A stretch of DNA of 39,578 nucleotides from Holosporaceae bacterium. Its GTDB lineage: Bacteria; Pseudomonadota; Alphaproteobacteria; UBA3830. The stretch lies in contig JAIRZD010000061.1 in NCBI GenBank assembly GCA_031267415.1, positions 1 to 39,578 of the forward strand. Reading direction: 5' to 3'. Numbering within the stretch: the stretch's first letter is position 1; every line of letters starts with the position of its first letter. The notes under the pieces are model-generated. The model was not told the origin of the DNA, made no database searches, and saw only the letters and a list, made by a program, of their open reading frames with translations. This document shows, in pieces, positions 1-10,434 of this stretch. Position numbers and translations under genes: made by a program.

Positions 1-2970
1 TCCAGCACCGGCTGCTCCGGCTGCAGCTCCAGCTGCTCCAGCACCGGCAGCTCCGGCACCAGCTCCACCTGCTGCTGCTGCGGCGGCGGCATTGGCGGCG
101 TTAAGAGCTGCATTTGCCACGGCCACGGCGGCTGCTTTCGCCTCATCCGCAGACGTTGCAGGCCTCATCGTCCCGTCGGGATTCTTAACATAGCCGTACG
201 GAGCCGCAGTATCCGGCGGATTAAGCGGCGCCGGCACCAGCTGTCCCTGGGCATTTAATACCATTTGTCCAGCTGCTGCTGCGGCGACGTTGGCAGCTGC
301 CGCACTGGCGGCTGCGGCTGCTCCCCCGGCTCCAGCACCAGCAGCTCCCCCGGCTCCAGCACCAGCTGCTCCAGCAGCACCGGCTGCTGCTCCACCCGCT
401 GCAGCTCCAGCTCCACCACCCGCTGCTGCGGCGGCGCCGGCGGCTGCAGCAGCTGCATTAACCTGCATTGCTTGATCGATCTGGGCAAGTGCGGATCTGG
501 CTGCGGCCAACCCTTCGGCCAGTGAGCGCGCCGGCTCTATACGCCCGGTCATTGGATTTCTCACATAGCCGTATTCAGCCACAGGATCCCTGTAGGAGTT
601 CAGTTGGACGCTGTTCCAATTTCTGTCCATCAACATATCCGAATCTTGGCCTTTGGTGCCCAATAGTCCGGATACCAAACTCTCTGCCACGCCAGCCACG
701 GCCCCTTTTAATCCGGCATGCCGAAGTCCGGAGGATATTGCCCCACCAATGGATGAATCGCCGTTATCATAGCCATCATTATCATAATCGCCGTCGCCGT
801 CGCCATCATAATTATCGCGGTAATCGTCATCCGCGTAGCCTCCTCCTCTCCTGCCACGGCCATCCCTCCTGCCACCGCTTCTGGTCCCGTCGCCACCATA
901 ACCATCGCCATAATTGCCGTCGCGATCACGGCGATCCCAATTCGCATTGGACATATTTTCCTTTTTGGATTCCAACCGCTTGACGCATCTATCGCAAACA
1001 CCTCGATCCGGTAGCCCACCAATGGTATGCATGAATTCATTTTTGCCACAACCTATGCAGTCGGTAATTTCCTTGCCCTCCGACAAAGCGGTTAGGTGGT
1101 CAACCCTCAACAGGTTCCTTTTCTTCAAATAACTTATGGCTTTCCCGACGATTCTGGAGGTATCGCCATATCTGCTATGGTCACCGTCATCGTCACCGTC
1201 ACCGTCATCCCCATAATTATCATCGTCATAGCTCGACGCATACCGGTCATCCATCGATGATCTGCGGTTACGGTTGTTGCGATTATCGTTATAGCCTTCT
1301 TCGGTATCATCATAGCGACGGCGGCTGCGTCGCCGTGATCCGGCATTGTCGTAGTCATCGTAGTCATCGTAGGTATCGTAGTCATAGGAGCCATCGTAGG
1401 TATTATCGTAGGTATCGTAGTCATCATAGGATTGATAGGAGTTATCGTAGTTTTGATAATATTTTTGGTAGAACTCCTGCGCTTTTTCCGGATCATTCTG
1501 AAGTTCTTCTTGATGATCCAAGACCTGCTGCGACACGGCTGCCTGCACATCCGGCATCAGTGGCACTGTCCCCAACACATTTTGCACCAACGCCGCCTGT
1601 AAATCCTGCGGCAGAGGTTGATTTGCCGGGAGCTGCTGAGCATCCGATATCATACTTACCAACGACTCCCTCTGCTCAGGCAGCATTTGCGCCACGCCCT
1701 GCTGTAGTTCCTCAGGAAGCAATTGCAGCAGCGGTGCCATAAAATCCGGCAATTGCCATGCCGGCGAGTTGGTTGCTGTACCGTCCTGCGCTGTTGAAGA
1801 TGGAGGCACCAGTAGGCCGGAAGCCTTCTCGCTTATGCTGGAAAATAGTGATGAAATACCCCCAAAGACGCCTCCGCTGGAGGCGCTATCGGAATCTTTA
1901 TCATCATCATCCTTATCGTCATCATCGTCTTTATCATCTTTATCTTTATCAGATGACTTTTTCCCTTTTGTGGTCTTTTTCGCATCAGTTTTTTCATCCT
2001 CATCCTCATCCTCATCCTCGTCTTTATCTTCATCCTTATCCTTATCTATATCCTCATCATTCTCTTTATCATCCTTATCTACGTCATCATCCTTATCTTC
2101 CTCTTCTTCAGTATCTTGTTCCGGCTCTTCAGCGTCCTCATCTGCGTCATCTTCGCCGGAATCCTCATCCTCGTCGAGGTTCACATCGACGGGATCCTCA
2201 TCATCGAAAGGATCATCGTCATCTGCGTCATCGCTCTTTCGTTTGTTTTTCTCTTCCCTATCGAAGTCGTCGATGTCATCCAGAACTTCGTTTTCCGCTT
2301 CGTCGTCATCATCATCATCTTTATTATCGCTCTTTCGTTTTGTTTTCTCTTCCCTATCGAAGGATTCGATGTCATCCACGGCTTCGTTTTCCGTTTCGTC
2401 GTCATCATCGTCTTTATTATCGCTCTTTCGTTTGGTTTTCTCTTCCCTATCGAAGGCTTCGATGTCATCCAAAACTTCGTTTTCCGCTTCGTCCTGGTTC
2501 CCGTCTGCTTTCTTGGAGTCTTTTTTATCCGAGTCCTTTTCTTCGTTGAAAGCATCATCGATATCGTCCGGCAATTCAATTTCAGCCTCGCCATCGCCGT
2601 TTTGGTCGCTATTTCGCCTATTTTTCTCCTCCTGGGTGAAATTGACATCTTCCAGCGTCTCATCTTCTTCAGAAGCCTGCTGGGACGAGCTATGACCGCA
2701 TTTTGCACAGGATACAACAGTAGCTGCGGAGGCGGCAGAAGATTTGTTCGATGATGCAGACACGGTTGATAAAAAATCTTCGGTGGAATGTCCGCAGCGG
2801 GAGCAGGTTTTGTCGGAGGAAAAATCTTTGGACGAATGCCCGCAGTTGGCACAACTTTTATCAAATGACGTGACTGCGGAAGTCGCCGAGGTAGTTGACA
2901 AAACCTTGGTATGCCCGATACTACAAATACCGATCGAAAAAAACGTCAAATACCTTACATATTTCTGCAT
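1..2970 (-). CDS. Giant secreted, low-complexity, acidic protein with Cys motifs; C-terminus truncated by window edge (at least 990 codons)
   Basis: Minus-strand frame with codon lower coordinate = 1 mod 3 is open from ATG at 2970 to position 1; scanned for in-frame tta/cta/tca and found none. Starts MQKYVRYLTFFSIGICSIGHTKVLS (signal-peptide-like), then three CxxCGHS motifs, Asp/Glu/Lys-rich repeats, Tyr/Asp-rich stretch, CIGCG...CDRC, Gly/Asp-rich stretch and Ala/Gly-rich stretch. Absent from ORF track because it has no stop in the window. Confidence 0.85.
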   Translation of the reverse strand, partial: MQKYVRYLTFFSIGICSIGHTKVLSTTSATSAVTSFDKSCANCGHSSKDFSSDKTCSRCGHSTEDFLSTVSASSNKSSAASAATVVSCAKCGHSSSQQASEEDETLEDVNFTQEEKNRRNSDQNGDGEAEIELPDDIDDAFNEEKDSDKKDSKKADGNQDEAENEVLDDIEAFDREEKTKRKSDNKDDDDDETENEAVDDIESFDREEKTKRKSDNKDDDDDDEAENEVLDDIDDFDREEKNKRKSDDADDDDPFDDEDPVDVNLDEDEDSGEDDADEDAEEPEQDTEEEEDKDDDVDKDDKENDEDIDKDKDEDKDEDEDEDEDEKTDAKKTTKGKKSSDKDKDDKDDDDDKDDDDKDSDSASSGGVFGGISSLFSSISEKASGLLVPPSSTAQDGTATNSPAWQLPDFMAPLLQLLPEELQQGVAQMLPEQRESLVSMISDAQQLPANQPLPQDLQAALVQNVLGTVPLMPDVQAAVSQQVLDHQEELQNDPEKAQEFYQKYYQNYDNSYQSYDDYDTYDNTYDGSYDYDTYDDYDDYDNAGSRRRSRRRYDDTEEGYNDNRNNRNRRSSMDDRYASSYDDDNYGDDGDGDDDGDHSRYGDTSRIVGKAISYLKKRNLLRVDHLTALSEGKEITDCIGCGKNEFMHTIGGLPDRGVCDRCVKRLESKKENMSNANWDRRDRDGNYGDGYGGDGTRSGGRRDGRGRRGGGYADDDYRDNYDGDGDGDYDNDGYDNGDSSIGGAISSGLRHAGLKGAVAGVAESLVSGLLGTKGQDSDMLMDRNWNSVQLNSYRDPVAEYGYVRNPMTGRIEPARSLAEGLAAARSALAQIDQAMQVNAAAAAAGAAAAAGGGAGAAAGGAAAGAAGAAGAGAGGAAGAGAGGAAAAASAAAANVAAAAAGQMVLNAQGQLVPAPLNPPDTAAPYGYVKNPDGTMRPATSADEAKAAAVAVANAALNAANAAAAAAAGGAGAGAAGAGAAGAAAGAAGAG
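2220..2493 (-). repeat. In-frame tandem repeat (units about 96 and 93 bp plus partial units) within the giant ORF
   Basis: Plus-strand 'gatgtcatcc...' recurs at 2272, 2368 and 2461, each preceded by 'ctctttcgttt..tttctcttccctatcgaag'. Encodes ENEVLDDIEAFDREEKTKRKSDNKDDDDD-like units. Confidence 0.85.
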
Positions 2971-3181
2971 ATGCCACCAAATTACGCGGACATATGGTCC
3001 TGCCAATAAAAGCAAATTGTCCCATGGAAAGATTTAATTTCTATTAAAACGTCAATTGGTTACTCTTCCAATGTAAGAATTGAAAGAAAAATCGAATAGT
3101 CCATATATATTAACCGTTTTGTAACCAAAATGCTATTTACTGGGTTAGTTAGAATTTTTATCGTTTTATGGGGAGTTGAAC

Positions 3182-3346
3182 ATGTTGTCCAAACTGACAA
3201 AATTTATGAGTAATGACTCAGCAGGAGCAACAGCAATCGAATATGCGCTAATAGCCAGTCTCATCGCAGTGGTTGCAATCGCTGGAATGAGAGTGGTGGG
3301 AAATAAAATTCTGACCAAGTTGAATAGCATTTCGGATAACATGTAG
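3182..3346 (+). CDS. Flp/Fap-type (type IVb) pilin, 54 aa
   Basis: MLSKLTKFMSNDSAGATAIEYALIASLIAVVAIAGMRVVGNKILTKLNSISDNM; GATAIEYALIAxLIAVVAI is the classic Flp pilin core; GGGGAG RBS just upstream. Below the length cut-off of the ORF track. Confidence 0.9.
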   Translation: MLSKLTKFMSNDSAGATAIEYALIASLIAVVAIAGMRVVGNKILTKLNSISDNM

Positions 3347-3498
3347 AAAGGGGTTCGGACATTAGTTACGGAGCAGTGGAATTCTTCCGGAGCTTCCTGT
3401 TTTTCCTGTGCTTTTTTAGGGAAAAACCCTCTTATTTCCGGGGTATGCGGCCTGACTGCCCGGTGGGAAATCTTTGCCCCAGAATCATCTGAAGCATT

Positions 3499-3642
3499 AG
3501 ACTTCTTTCGAAACAAAGATATTTCGAGGAATTTATATGAGCATACGGAGCGCAGGACCGCAGTGTACATGTGGTACATGAGGATCCGAGCACCGAAGCG
3601 ACGCAGAAATTACCGAAAGAGCGCATGTTTCGAAAGAAGTCT
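3499..3642 (+). mobile_element. 144-bp MITE/RPE-like element, copy 1
   Basis: AGACTTCTTTCGAAACA...TGTTTCGAAAGAAGTCT terminal inverted repeats; flanks ATT/ATA. This copy carries TGA in the otherwise open element frame. Confidence 0.92.
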
Positions 3643-3661
3643 ATATTTTTCTCAAAATTTT

Positions 3662-6079
3662 TCACTCAGGGATCACTAAGGGATAGGTAACCGGCGATCC
3701 GCTAGCGCTGGACGTTGCTATCGTATTGGAAGTTGTATCGGAGGGCGAATTTGATTGGATGCTACTGCGAAAATCCCCGGTTAGCGCCGTCGCCAATACC
3801 TCGTCAACGGTTTCGGCCATTATCAATTGCAGATCATCCATGATACAGGCCGGTATATCGTGCAGATCGGACTCATTCTCCTTGGGAATAACCACAACGC
3901 CTATGCCACCACGGTGAGCGGCTAGAAGTTTCTCTTTCAATCCGCCAATGGGAAGAACACGACCTCGCAGTGTAATTTCGCCCGTCATTGCCACGTCATT
4001 TCTAATTGGGATAGCCGTGAGGGAAGATACTATGCTGGTAACCATGGCCACACCAGCCGACGGCCCATCTTTGGGAGTTGCGCCTTCGGGGACATGAATG
4101 TGGAAATCAGTTGTATCAAATGTTTTGGGATCAATGCCAAAGGAAACGGCCCGGGATCTAACAAAACTTATGGCCGCCTGGATGGACTCCTGCATTACGT
4201 CCCCCAATTTGCCGGTCAGCGTTGTTTTTCCCTTGCCCGGCACGCTGATAGCCTCTATGGACAATAATTCTCCGCCCACCTCTGTCCAGGCCAATCCGGT
4301 GACGACGCCCACAAGATTTCTATCCTCCGTCCCGAGTCTCTTGAATTTTTTCATACCGGAATACTTTTCCAGGTTGTCTTTCGTAACGGCGATGGATTTT
4401 ATATCGCTCTGTTCCGTAAGCTCTTTTACGACCTTGCGGGCAACGTTGGCGATTTCCCTTTCCAACGATCTAACGCCGGCTTCCCTGGTATAGTTGCGGA
4501 TAATCAGCATCAGCGCGTCATCCGATATGGAAAGCTCGGCCTCCTTAAGTCCATTTTCCATCTTCTGCTTGGGAACCAGGTGGCGTTTGGCGATGCCCAA
4601 CTTTTCCATTTCCGTATAGCCGGAAAGTTTGATTATTTCCAAGCGATCCAGCAGCGGTTCCGGCATTTTGTAGGAATTGGCGGTGGTTATAAACATAACG
4701 TCCGAAAGATCATAATCGACCTCAAGATAATGGTCATTGAAGGCGTTATTCTGCTCAGGATCAAGCACTTCCAGCAGCGCACTGGCGGGATCGCCCTTCC
4801 AATCAGATCCTAATTTATCAATTTCATCAAGTAAAAACAGTGGATTCGACGACTTCGCTTTCTTCATGCAGGAAATTATTTTCCCCGGCATGGACCCAAT
4901 GTAGGTGCGCCGGTGCCCCCGGATCTCGGATTCGTCTCGCACGCCGCCAAGGGAAATTCTAACGTAATTGCGCCCGGTGGCATCGGCAATGGACTTCGCC
5001 AGCGAAGTTTTCCCAACTCCAGGAGGACCCACAAGGCAAAGTATGGAGCCTTTTATTTTTTCCACCCGGTTTTGAACAGCCAGGAACTCCAAAATCCTTT
5101 CTTTGACCAGATCTAGCCCATAGTGATCGCGGTCCAGCACGGTTTTCGCAGCTTTAATATCTCTCTTGACCTTGGTTTTGTGGTTCCAGGGGATACTTAC
5201 GAGCCAATCCAAATAATTGCGAACGACGGTGGACTCCGGAGACATTGCGGGCATATTTTTCAATTTTTTTAGCTCGTTATTGAATTTTTCCGAGGCCTCC
5301 TTGGAAAAATGCACCTTTTTCGCCTTGTTTTCAAAATCGTTGATCTCGTCCACGGTGGTTTCCTGGTCCCCGAGTTCCTTCTGGATAGCCTTTATCTGTT
5401 CGTTCAGGTAATATTCCTTTTGGCTTCGTTCCATTTGTTTTCGAACACGATTCCGGATTTTCCGCTCCACATTTATGACGTCTATTTCCGATTCCATAAA
5501 GGAAAGCAATTTTTCAAACCGCTTTACGGCGTTGGTTTCCTCCAATAGGGCCTGCTTATCCTGGATCCGCAGTACCAAATGTGCCGCCACAACGTCTATA
5601 AGGTCATTAACCTGCTCGATGCCTTTCACGGCGGTCACCGTATCCAGAGAAATTCTTTTATTTAATTTTGCATAATTCTCAAATTGTTCCACAGCGGTTC
5701 TTCTATAGGCCTCTATTTCCAGACTGTTTTTCTGGGAATCGGTTTTCAAAAATGAATACTCGGCGGAAAAGTAATCCTGATCGGAAATGCACTTGGATAT
5801 GGAGACACGCGCAAGCCCCTCTACCAGAATTTTCACGGTGCCATCCGGGAGTCGCAGCAATTGCAATATGTTACCCAAAACACCCACCTGATACAGATCG
5901 TCAAATGAGGGATCTTCGTTGTGTATGTTTTTCTGGGTCAATAGTATGACCTTTTTCTCGCTTTCCATGGCGGCATCAAGCGCATTTACGGACTTGTTCC
6001 GGCCCACAAAGAGTGGAACGACCACGCGCGGAAACACAACTATGTCTCGTATGGGCAGGATCGGGCAAATGTTACTCAA
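3662..6079 (-). CDS. lon: ATP-dependent protease Lon
   Basis: N-terminal [20 protein letters not shown], Walker [16 protein letters not shown], protease motif PKDGPSAG; 805 aa. Confidence 0.98.
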   Translation of the reverse strand: MSNICPILPIRDIVVFPRVVVPLFVGRNKSVNALDAAMESEKKVILLTQKNIHNEDPSFDDLYQVGVLGNILQLLRLPDGTVKILVEGLARVSISKCISDQDYFSAEYSFLKTDSQKNSLEIEAYRRTAVEQFENYAKLNKRISLDTVTAVKGIEQVNDLIDVVAAHLVLRIQDKQALLEETNAVKRFEKLLSFMESEIDVINVERKIRNRVRKQMERSQKEYYLNEQIKAIQKELGDQETTVDEINDFENKAKKVHFSKEASEKFNNELKKLKNMPAMSPESTVVRNYLDWLVSIPWNHKTKVKRDIKAAKTVLDRDHYGLDLVKERILEFLAVQNRVEKIKGSILCLVGPPGVGKTSLAKSIADATGRNYVRISLGGVRDESEIRGHRRTYIGSMPGKIISCMKKAKSSNPLFLLDEIDKLGSDWKGDPASALLEVLDPEQNNAFNDHYLEVDYDLSDVMFITTANSYKMPEPLLDRLEIIKLSGYTEMEKLGIAKRHLVPKQKMENGLKEAELSISDDALMLIIRNYTREAGVRSLEREIANVARKVVKELTEQSDIKSIAVTKDNLEKYSGMKKFKRLGTEDRNLVGVVTGLAWTEVGGELLSIEAISVPGKGKTTLTGKLGDVMQESIQAAISFVRSRAVSFGIDPKTFDTTDFHIHVPEGATPKDGPSAGVAMVTSIVSSLTAIPIRNDVAMTGEITLRGRVLPIGGLKEKLLAAHRGGIGVVVIPKENESDLHDIPACIMDDLQLIMAETVDEVLATALTGDFRSSIQSNSPSDTTSNTIATSSASGSPVTYPLVIPE

Positions 6080-6088
6080 AATAAACTC

Positions 6089-7339
6089 CTAGCCGATTCC
6101 GGCATTTTTTACGTCGGCGCATTTTAATATAGGAGAACACTTTTCTTCAATAACATCATTAGAGATTATCACTTCCTCCACATCTTTATAGGATGGCAGA
6201 TCGTACATAATGTCCAACAAAATCGATTCCATGATGGACCTCAGACCCCGGGCGCCACTTTTTCTTTCCAGAGCCATTTTCGCGATGGCTGTGATGGCTT
6301 CTTCCTCGAATGTCAGGTTTTTCCCCTCCATGCTAAACAGTTTTTGATACTGCTTGATCAAAGCATTCCTGGGCTTGGTCAGGATGGATACCAGGGCCGC
6401 CTCATCCAGGTCCTTGAGGGTTGCCACCACCGGCAATCGCCCAACAAATTCCGGTATCAGTCCATACTTCAGTAGATCCTCAGGCTCCACCTTTGCCAAC
6501 AGTTCTCCGGTTTTTCTTTCATCCTTGTTTTTAATTTCTGCGCCAAAGCCTATGGAGGATTTATCCCCCCTGGATGCTATTATTTTATCCAGGCCAGCGA
6601 AGGCTCCGCCACAAATGAATAGTATGTTCGTGGTATCCACGTGGAGAAATTCCTGCTGTGGATGCTTGCGACCACCCTGGGGCGGCACCGACGACACCGT
6701 GCCCTCCATAATCTTCAGCAGAGCCTGCTGCACACCTTCTCCGGACACATCCCGGGTAATGGATGGGTTGTCGGATTTCTTGGAAATCTTATCGATTTCG
6801 TCTATATAGACGATGCCCATCTGGGCCTTTTCCACATTGTAATCCGCTGCCTGGAGTAGCTTCAGGATGATATTTTCCACATCTTCTCCCACGTAGCCCG
6901 CTTCGGTCAGGGTAGTGGCATCGGCTATGGTGAATGGCACGTCGATAATTCTGGCCAGAGTCTGGGCCAACAGCGTTTTCCCTGTTCCGGTAGGCCCTAT
7001 CAGCAATATATTGGATTTCGACAACTCCACGTCGGAGGTCTTGGATGAATGGGCAAGCCTTTTGTAGTGATTATATATGGCCACCGATAAAACCTTCTTG
7101 GCCTTGCTCTGACCTATAATATAGCTATCCAAAGTCTTGCAAATTTCCCTCGGGGGAGGAAGATCGCTTTTGGCTTTCGGAAGAGTTGGTTGAATATCCG
7201 AAATAATGCCGGCGCATAGTTCTATGCACTCGTCACAGATATAGACCGTAGGGCCCACTATGAGCTTCTTCACCTCATGTTGAGTTTTACCGCAAAAAGA
7301 GCAACGCAGAGTGCCTTCGCTATCTACCGTTTTTCCCAT
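6089..7339 (-). CDS. clpX: ATP-dependent Clp protease ATP-binding subunit ClpX
   Basis: N-terminal zinc-binding [11 protein letters not shown]...[23 protein letters not shown], typical ClpX length (416 aa). Confidence 0.98.
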   Translation of the reverse strand: MGKTVDSEGTLRCSFCGKTQHEVKKLIVGPTVYICDECIELCAGIISDIQPTLPKAKSDLPPPREICKTLDSYIIGQSKAKKVLSVAIYNHYKRLAHSSKTSDVELSKSNILLIGPTGTGKTLLAQTLARIIDVPFTIADATTLTEAGYVGEDVENIILKLLQAADYNVEKAQMGIVYIDEIDKISKKSDNPSITRDVSGEGVQQALLKIMEGTVSSVPPQGGRKHPQQEFLHVDTTNILFICGGAFAGLDKIIASRGDKSSIGFGAEIKNKDERKTGELLAKVEPEDLLKYGLIPEFVGRLPVVATLKDLDEAALVSILTKPRNALIKQYQKLFSMEGKNLTFEEEAITAIAKMALERKSGARGLRSIMESILLDIMYDLPSYKDVEEVIISNDVIEEKCSPILKCADVKNAGIG

Positions 7340-7650
7340 TCATCCCTCCAAAGACTTTAAGCCATAAGCTATGTGCACCAAAAACATTCACAGACGTAAG
7401 ATTTCTGCGTGCGTATTCCGTATTCTCACACCAATATTCCAACAAATACTTAATTTAACTATTTTTCCGAGACCAACATACTTCCACGCACACCACATGT
7501 AAATATGGCAAAAGGTTAGACGGGTACTATCCCCTCGGGCGAAATTATAGCATAAAATCCAGCCATAAAAAAACTCATGATTTTAGTATATATGCATCAT
7601 CGAACTTTCGGCAACAGAGGCCTTTAATTTTTTTATAACTTTCGACTGCT

Positions 7651-9675
7651 ATGAGTTGTAATCAGAACGCCAGGGAATTCTCTATGAACGTGGCTAGGAA
7701 AAAAGTCATCGACTTTGTCAATGATTTCTGTGAAAGCGAAAGGCATCGGCTGCCGGACTTTATTCCGATAGGAATTGGTGGCGGCATATGCTGGTATTTT
7801 ATTTTGGAGAAAGAACCTCAGCCCTACATATCCGTAGGTGTTTTTATTGTTTGCCTTATTTTATCTGTGTGCATTAATAGATGGCGAGTCCTCACGGCGA
7901 TGGCGCTGGCCGTCAGCTTCGGGTTTGGCATATCCCAGCTGAGGACCAACTATGTTCATACATTCATGCTTTCGGAGAGCCCAGAAAGGCCACTTACATT
8001 TGCGGCCACCATCGAATTTTGCGAAAAAACTAATAGGGGACTAAAATTCATCGTCAATGAAATCGTCGGCAAACCCCATACCGCCGCCCATAAATTATGC
8101 AAAAAAATTTCAAGACTCCATTTAATATGGAATATGGGGGAAAAAAAATCGGAGCACAGAGATTATACCCCGGGGACTCGAGCGCTCTTCAGGACAAGGC
8201 TTTCACCAATATATCCACCGGCTTTTCCCGGCGCCTACGACTTTAGGAAACAGCATTATTTCAAAGAAATAAGTGCGCGCGGATTCCTCCTAAAACCTCC
8301 CAGCGTCATAAAAAAATTTCAGGACTCATCGATACGAATGGTTATTGAGAAGATTCGGCACAGCATCAACAAAAAGATAGAACAGTATCTCTCCCAGGAT
8401 ATCGCCGCCATTGCCGAAGCCCTGATAACCGGTAATACGGCCGGAATTTCCAAAGAAACTCGAATGATCTTCGCCAATACCGGCATAGCACATTTGCTGG
8501 CCATTTCCGGATTACATATGGGAATAATCGGTTTTTTTATTTTTTGGCTGTCGAGAATTATTTTATGTTGCTTTACGGCCATATCCAGGTTTTTTGATAT
8601 CAAAAAGATCGCCGCAGTGATTTCCTGGTTGGTCACACTAATTTATCTCGGCATATCCGGCTGCTCGGTGCCGTCTCTGAGGGCATTTATAATGCATACC
8701 CTGATAATCGCAGCGATATTGTGTAACCGAACGGCATTGACCATGAGATCCGTGGCTATTGCGGCCACATTTGTTATGATTTTCACGCCAGAAGTTGTGC
8801 TATTCCCAAGTTTCCAGATGTCTTTTGGTGCCGTGATAGCTATTGTGTCCTTCTACGCTGAACGTGGGCGACGATACAACGCATTTCTTTCCGCCCTAAT
8901 GACCACCCTGGTTGCCTCCGTCCCGACAGCCATAATTTCCATATCAGCTTTCAATCAATTGACACTGAATAGCGTGCCAGCCAACATTATCGCTATTCCG
9001 TTCATGAGTTTTTACATTATGCCGATGGCGGTGGCGGCGCTATTTTTTATGATATTCGGTCTATCCCAGCCGTTTGTCATGCTTATGGGATACGGGGTTG
9101 AACTGCTGAGGAAAATCGCCGAAGAGCTTTCTCAGCTTCCAGGGTCATTCTTTGTCATGCCTACGCCATCAACGGCGGTGATGGCTATCTTCGTCATATC
9201 CGGACTGTTCCTAACGCTGGTTCGCCATAGAATAAGGGTTGTGGGAGTTTTCGGGTTGTTGCTGGGGGTTGTGTGCTATGGTCTGCAGCCACGACCAGAT
9301 ATCCTCCTGGCCCCGCACTGCAAAAGCATCGGCATAAGAACCGACCAAGCTGCCTGCTTCAGCAGCCTAGCGTACTTTAAATATGTCTGCAGTGATTGGG
9401 CAAAATCCCTTGGCTTCAAAATGCGAAAAAGATACAATTCTGCCGAATGCCGCGGCTGCATATCCGCATTGGACGAAGATACCTGGGTGGCCGATATAAA
9501 AAAATCAAGAATCGTAATCACCAAAGACAATGATTTCCAGAAACGTCCTGGAGATTTTGCCGTCTTCCATTTGGGCGACGAAAACAACGATACATTCGAG
9601 GTCATGTATCTTCCGTCCGGAGAAAAAAAATCAACGGCCTCCATTAAACGCCCCTGGACCGATGGCTGCTACTAG
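7651..9675 (+). CDS. comEC: ComEC/Rec2-family competence protein
   Basis: ALITGNTAGISKETRMIFANTGIAHLLAISGLHMGI is the ComEC competence-domain signature; multiple TM segments. Start codon uncertain (7651 or 7684). Confidence 0.9.
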   Translation: MSCNQNAREFSMNVARKKVIDFVNDFCESERHRLPDFIPIGIGGGICWYFILEKEPQPYISVGVFIVCLILSVCINRWRVLTAMALAVSFGFGISQLRTNYVHTFMLSESPERPLTFAATIEFCEKTNRGLKFIVNEIVGKPHTAAHKLCKKISRLHLIWNMGEKKSEHRDYTPGTRALFRTRLSPIYPPAFPGAYDFRKQHYFKEISARGFLLKPPSVIKKFQDSSIRMVIEKIRHSINKKIEQYLSQDIAAIAEALITGNTAGISKETRMIFANTGIAHLLAISGLHMGIIGFFIFWLSRIILCCFTAISRFFDIKKIAAVISWLVTLIYLGISGCSVPSLRAFIMHTLIIAAILCNRTALTMRSVAIAATFVMIFTPEVVLFPSFQMSFGAVIAIVSFYAERGRRYNAFLSALMTTLVASVPTAIISISAFNQLTLNSVPANIIAIPFMSFYIMPMAVAALFFMIFGLSQPFVMLMGYGVELLRKIAEELSQLPGSFFVMPTPSTAVMAIFVISGLFLTLVRHRIRVVGVFGLLLGVVCYGLQPRPDILLAPHCKSIGIRTDQAACFSSLAYFKYVCSDWAKSLGFKMRKRYNSAECRGCISALDEDTWVADIKKSRIVITKDNDFQKRPGDFAVFHLGDENNDTFEVMYLPSGEKKSTASIKRPWTDGCY

Positions 9676-10142
9676 AATTCCGTTATCCCATCCAGGTAAA
9701 ACGGCCTCTGGCCCATGTCGAGTCTTTTTCTATTCGCAAACACCAGCACATGGCTTAGAGTGCACGTTTTCCCTTCCAGAGCGTACAATCGATCGGAAAG
9801 ACGCTCTATGAATATGCCACTCAACAGCAGCCATTCTATTATTTCCGCTTCTGTCGCCCATAGTTGGTTATCTCTGGACAGTTGAAGCGGTGCAGCGGCA
9901 TATCTGCGTGATAATATCTGCGGCTCCTCCGGATCGAATAATTTGCCGATCGTTTGGGGCCGCCGCTGGCCCTGCGGCCGTCCATCATGATGGAATTTCA
10001 GCAAGTTACGAACCCTGGTAAAATTCTGCGACCTCTGGAGCGCTAATTTTATTTTATTGCGGTCGGTCATTTTGACTCTGTGTGTTTCGCACAATTCTTT
10101 GCACACTGCTAGACCTAATGCGTTGTTTTTTAACGAAACCAT
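9672..10142 (-). CDS. Hypothetical protein
   Basis: ORF track starts at 10190; internal ATG at 10142 (MVSLKNNALG...) has a GGGAGG RBS and is preferred. Family not recognised. Confidence 0.6.
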   Translation of the reverse strand: MVSLKNNALGLAVCKELCETHRVKMTDRNKIKLALQRSQNFTRVRNLLKFHHDGRPQGQRRPQTIGKLFDPEEPQILSRRYAAAPLQLSRDNQLWATEAEIIEWLLLSGIFIERLSDRLYALEGKTCTLSHVLVFANRKRLDMGQRPFYLDGITEF

Positions 10143-10434
10143 GTGATACCTCCCGGCCATAAAATTGCACAATGCCGCCAGTAAAAACACTTAAAAACAA
10201 CAAAAACACATATATTTCATGCGCATAACATGTGCACACATTATGATAATATAATAAAAAATCTACAATGAAAATTTTTTATTTTTGTTTTTTATAAAAA
10301 CCATATATTTCAAGACAATACACCGCGCACAAGATTATATGGTGTTTTTTTTAATTTTTTGTATGGACTTTGTTTTTGTCGTTTGGTACACTGCTCCGTG
10401 GTGTTGAATTTGCAAAAATGAAAGGGAGGCTTCT

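Noticed and set aside
1769-2695. 308-aa Ser-rich plus-strand ORF and other overlapping small ORFs in 255-2864
   Set aside because: Mirror and off-frame images of the D/E-rich minus-strand giant ORF; low-complexity triplets keep several frames open.
3726-5949. Multiple plus-strand ORFs inside lon
   Set aside because: Antisense to a clear lon gene; no RBS or family resemblance.
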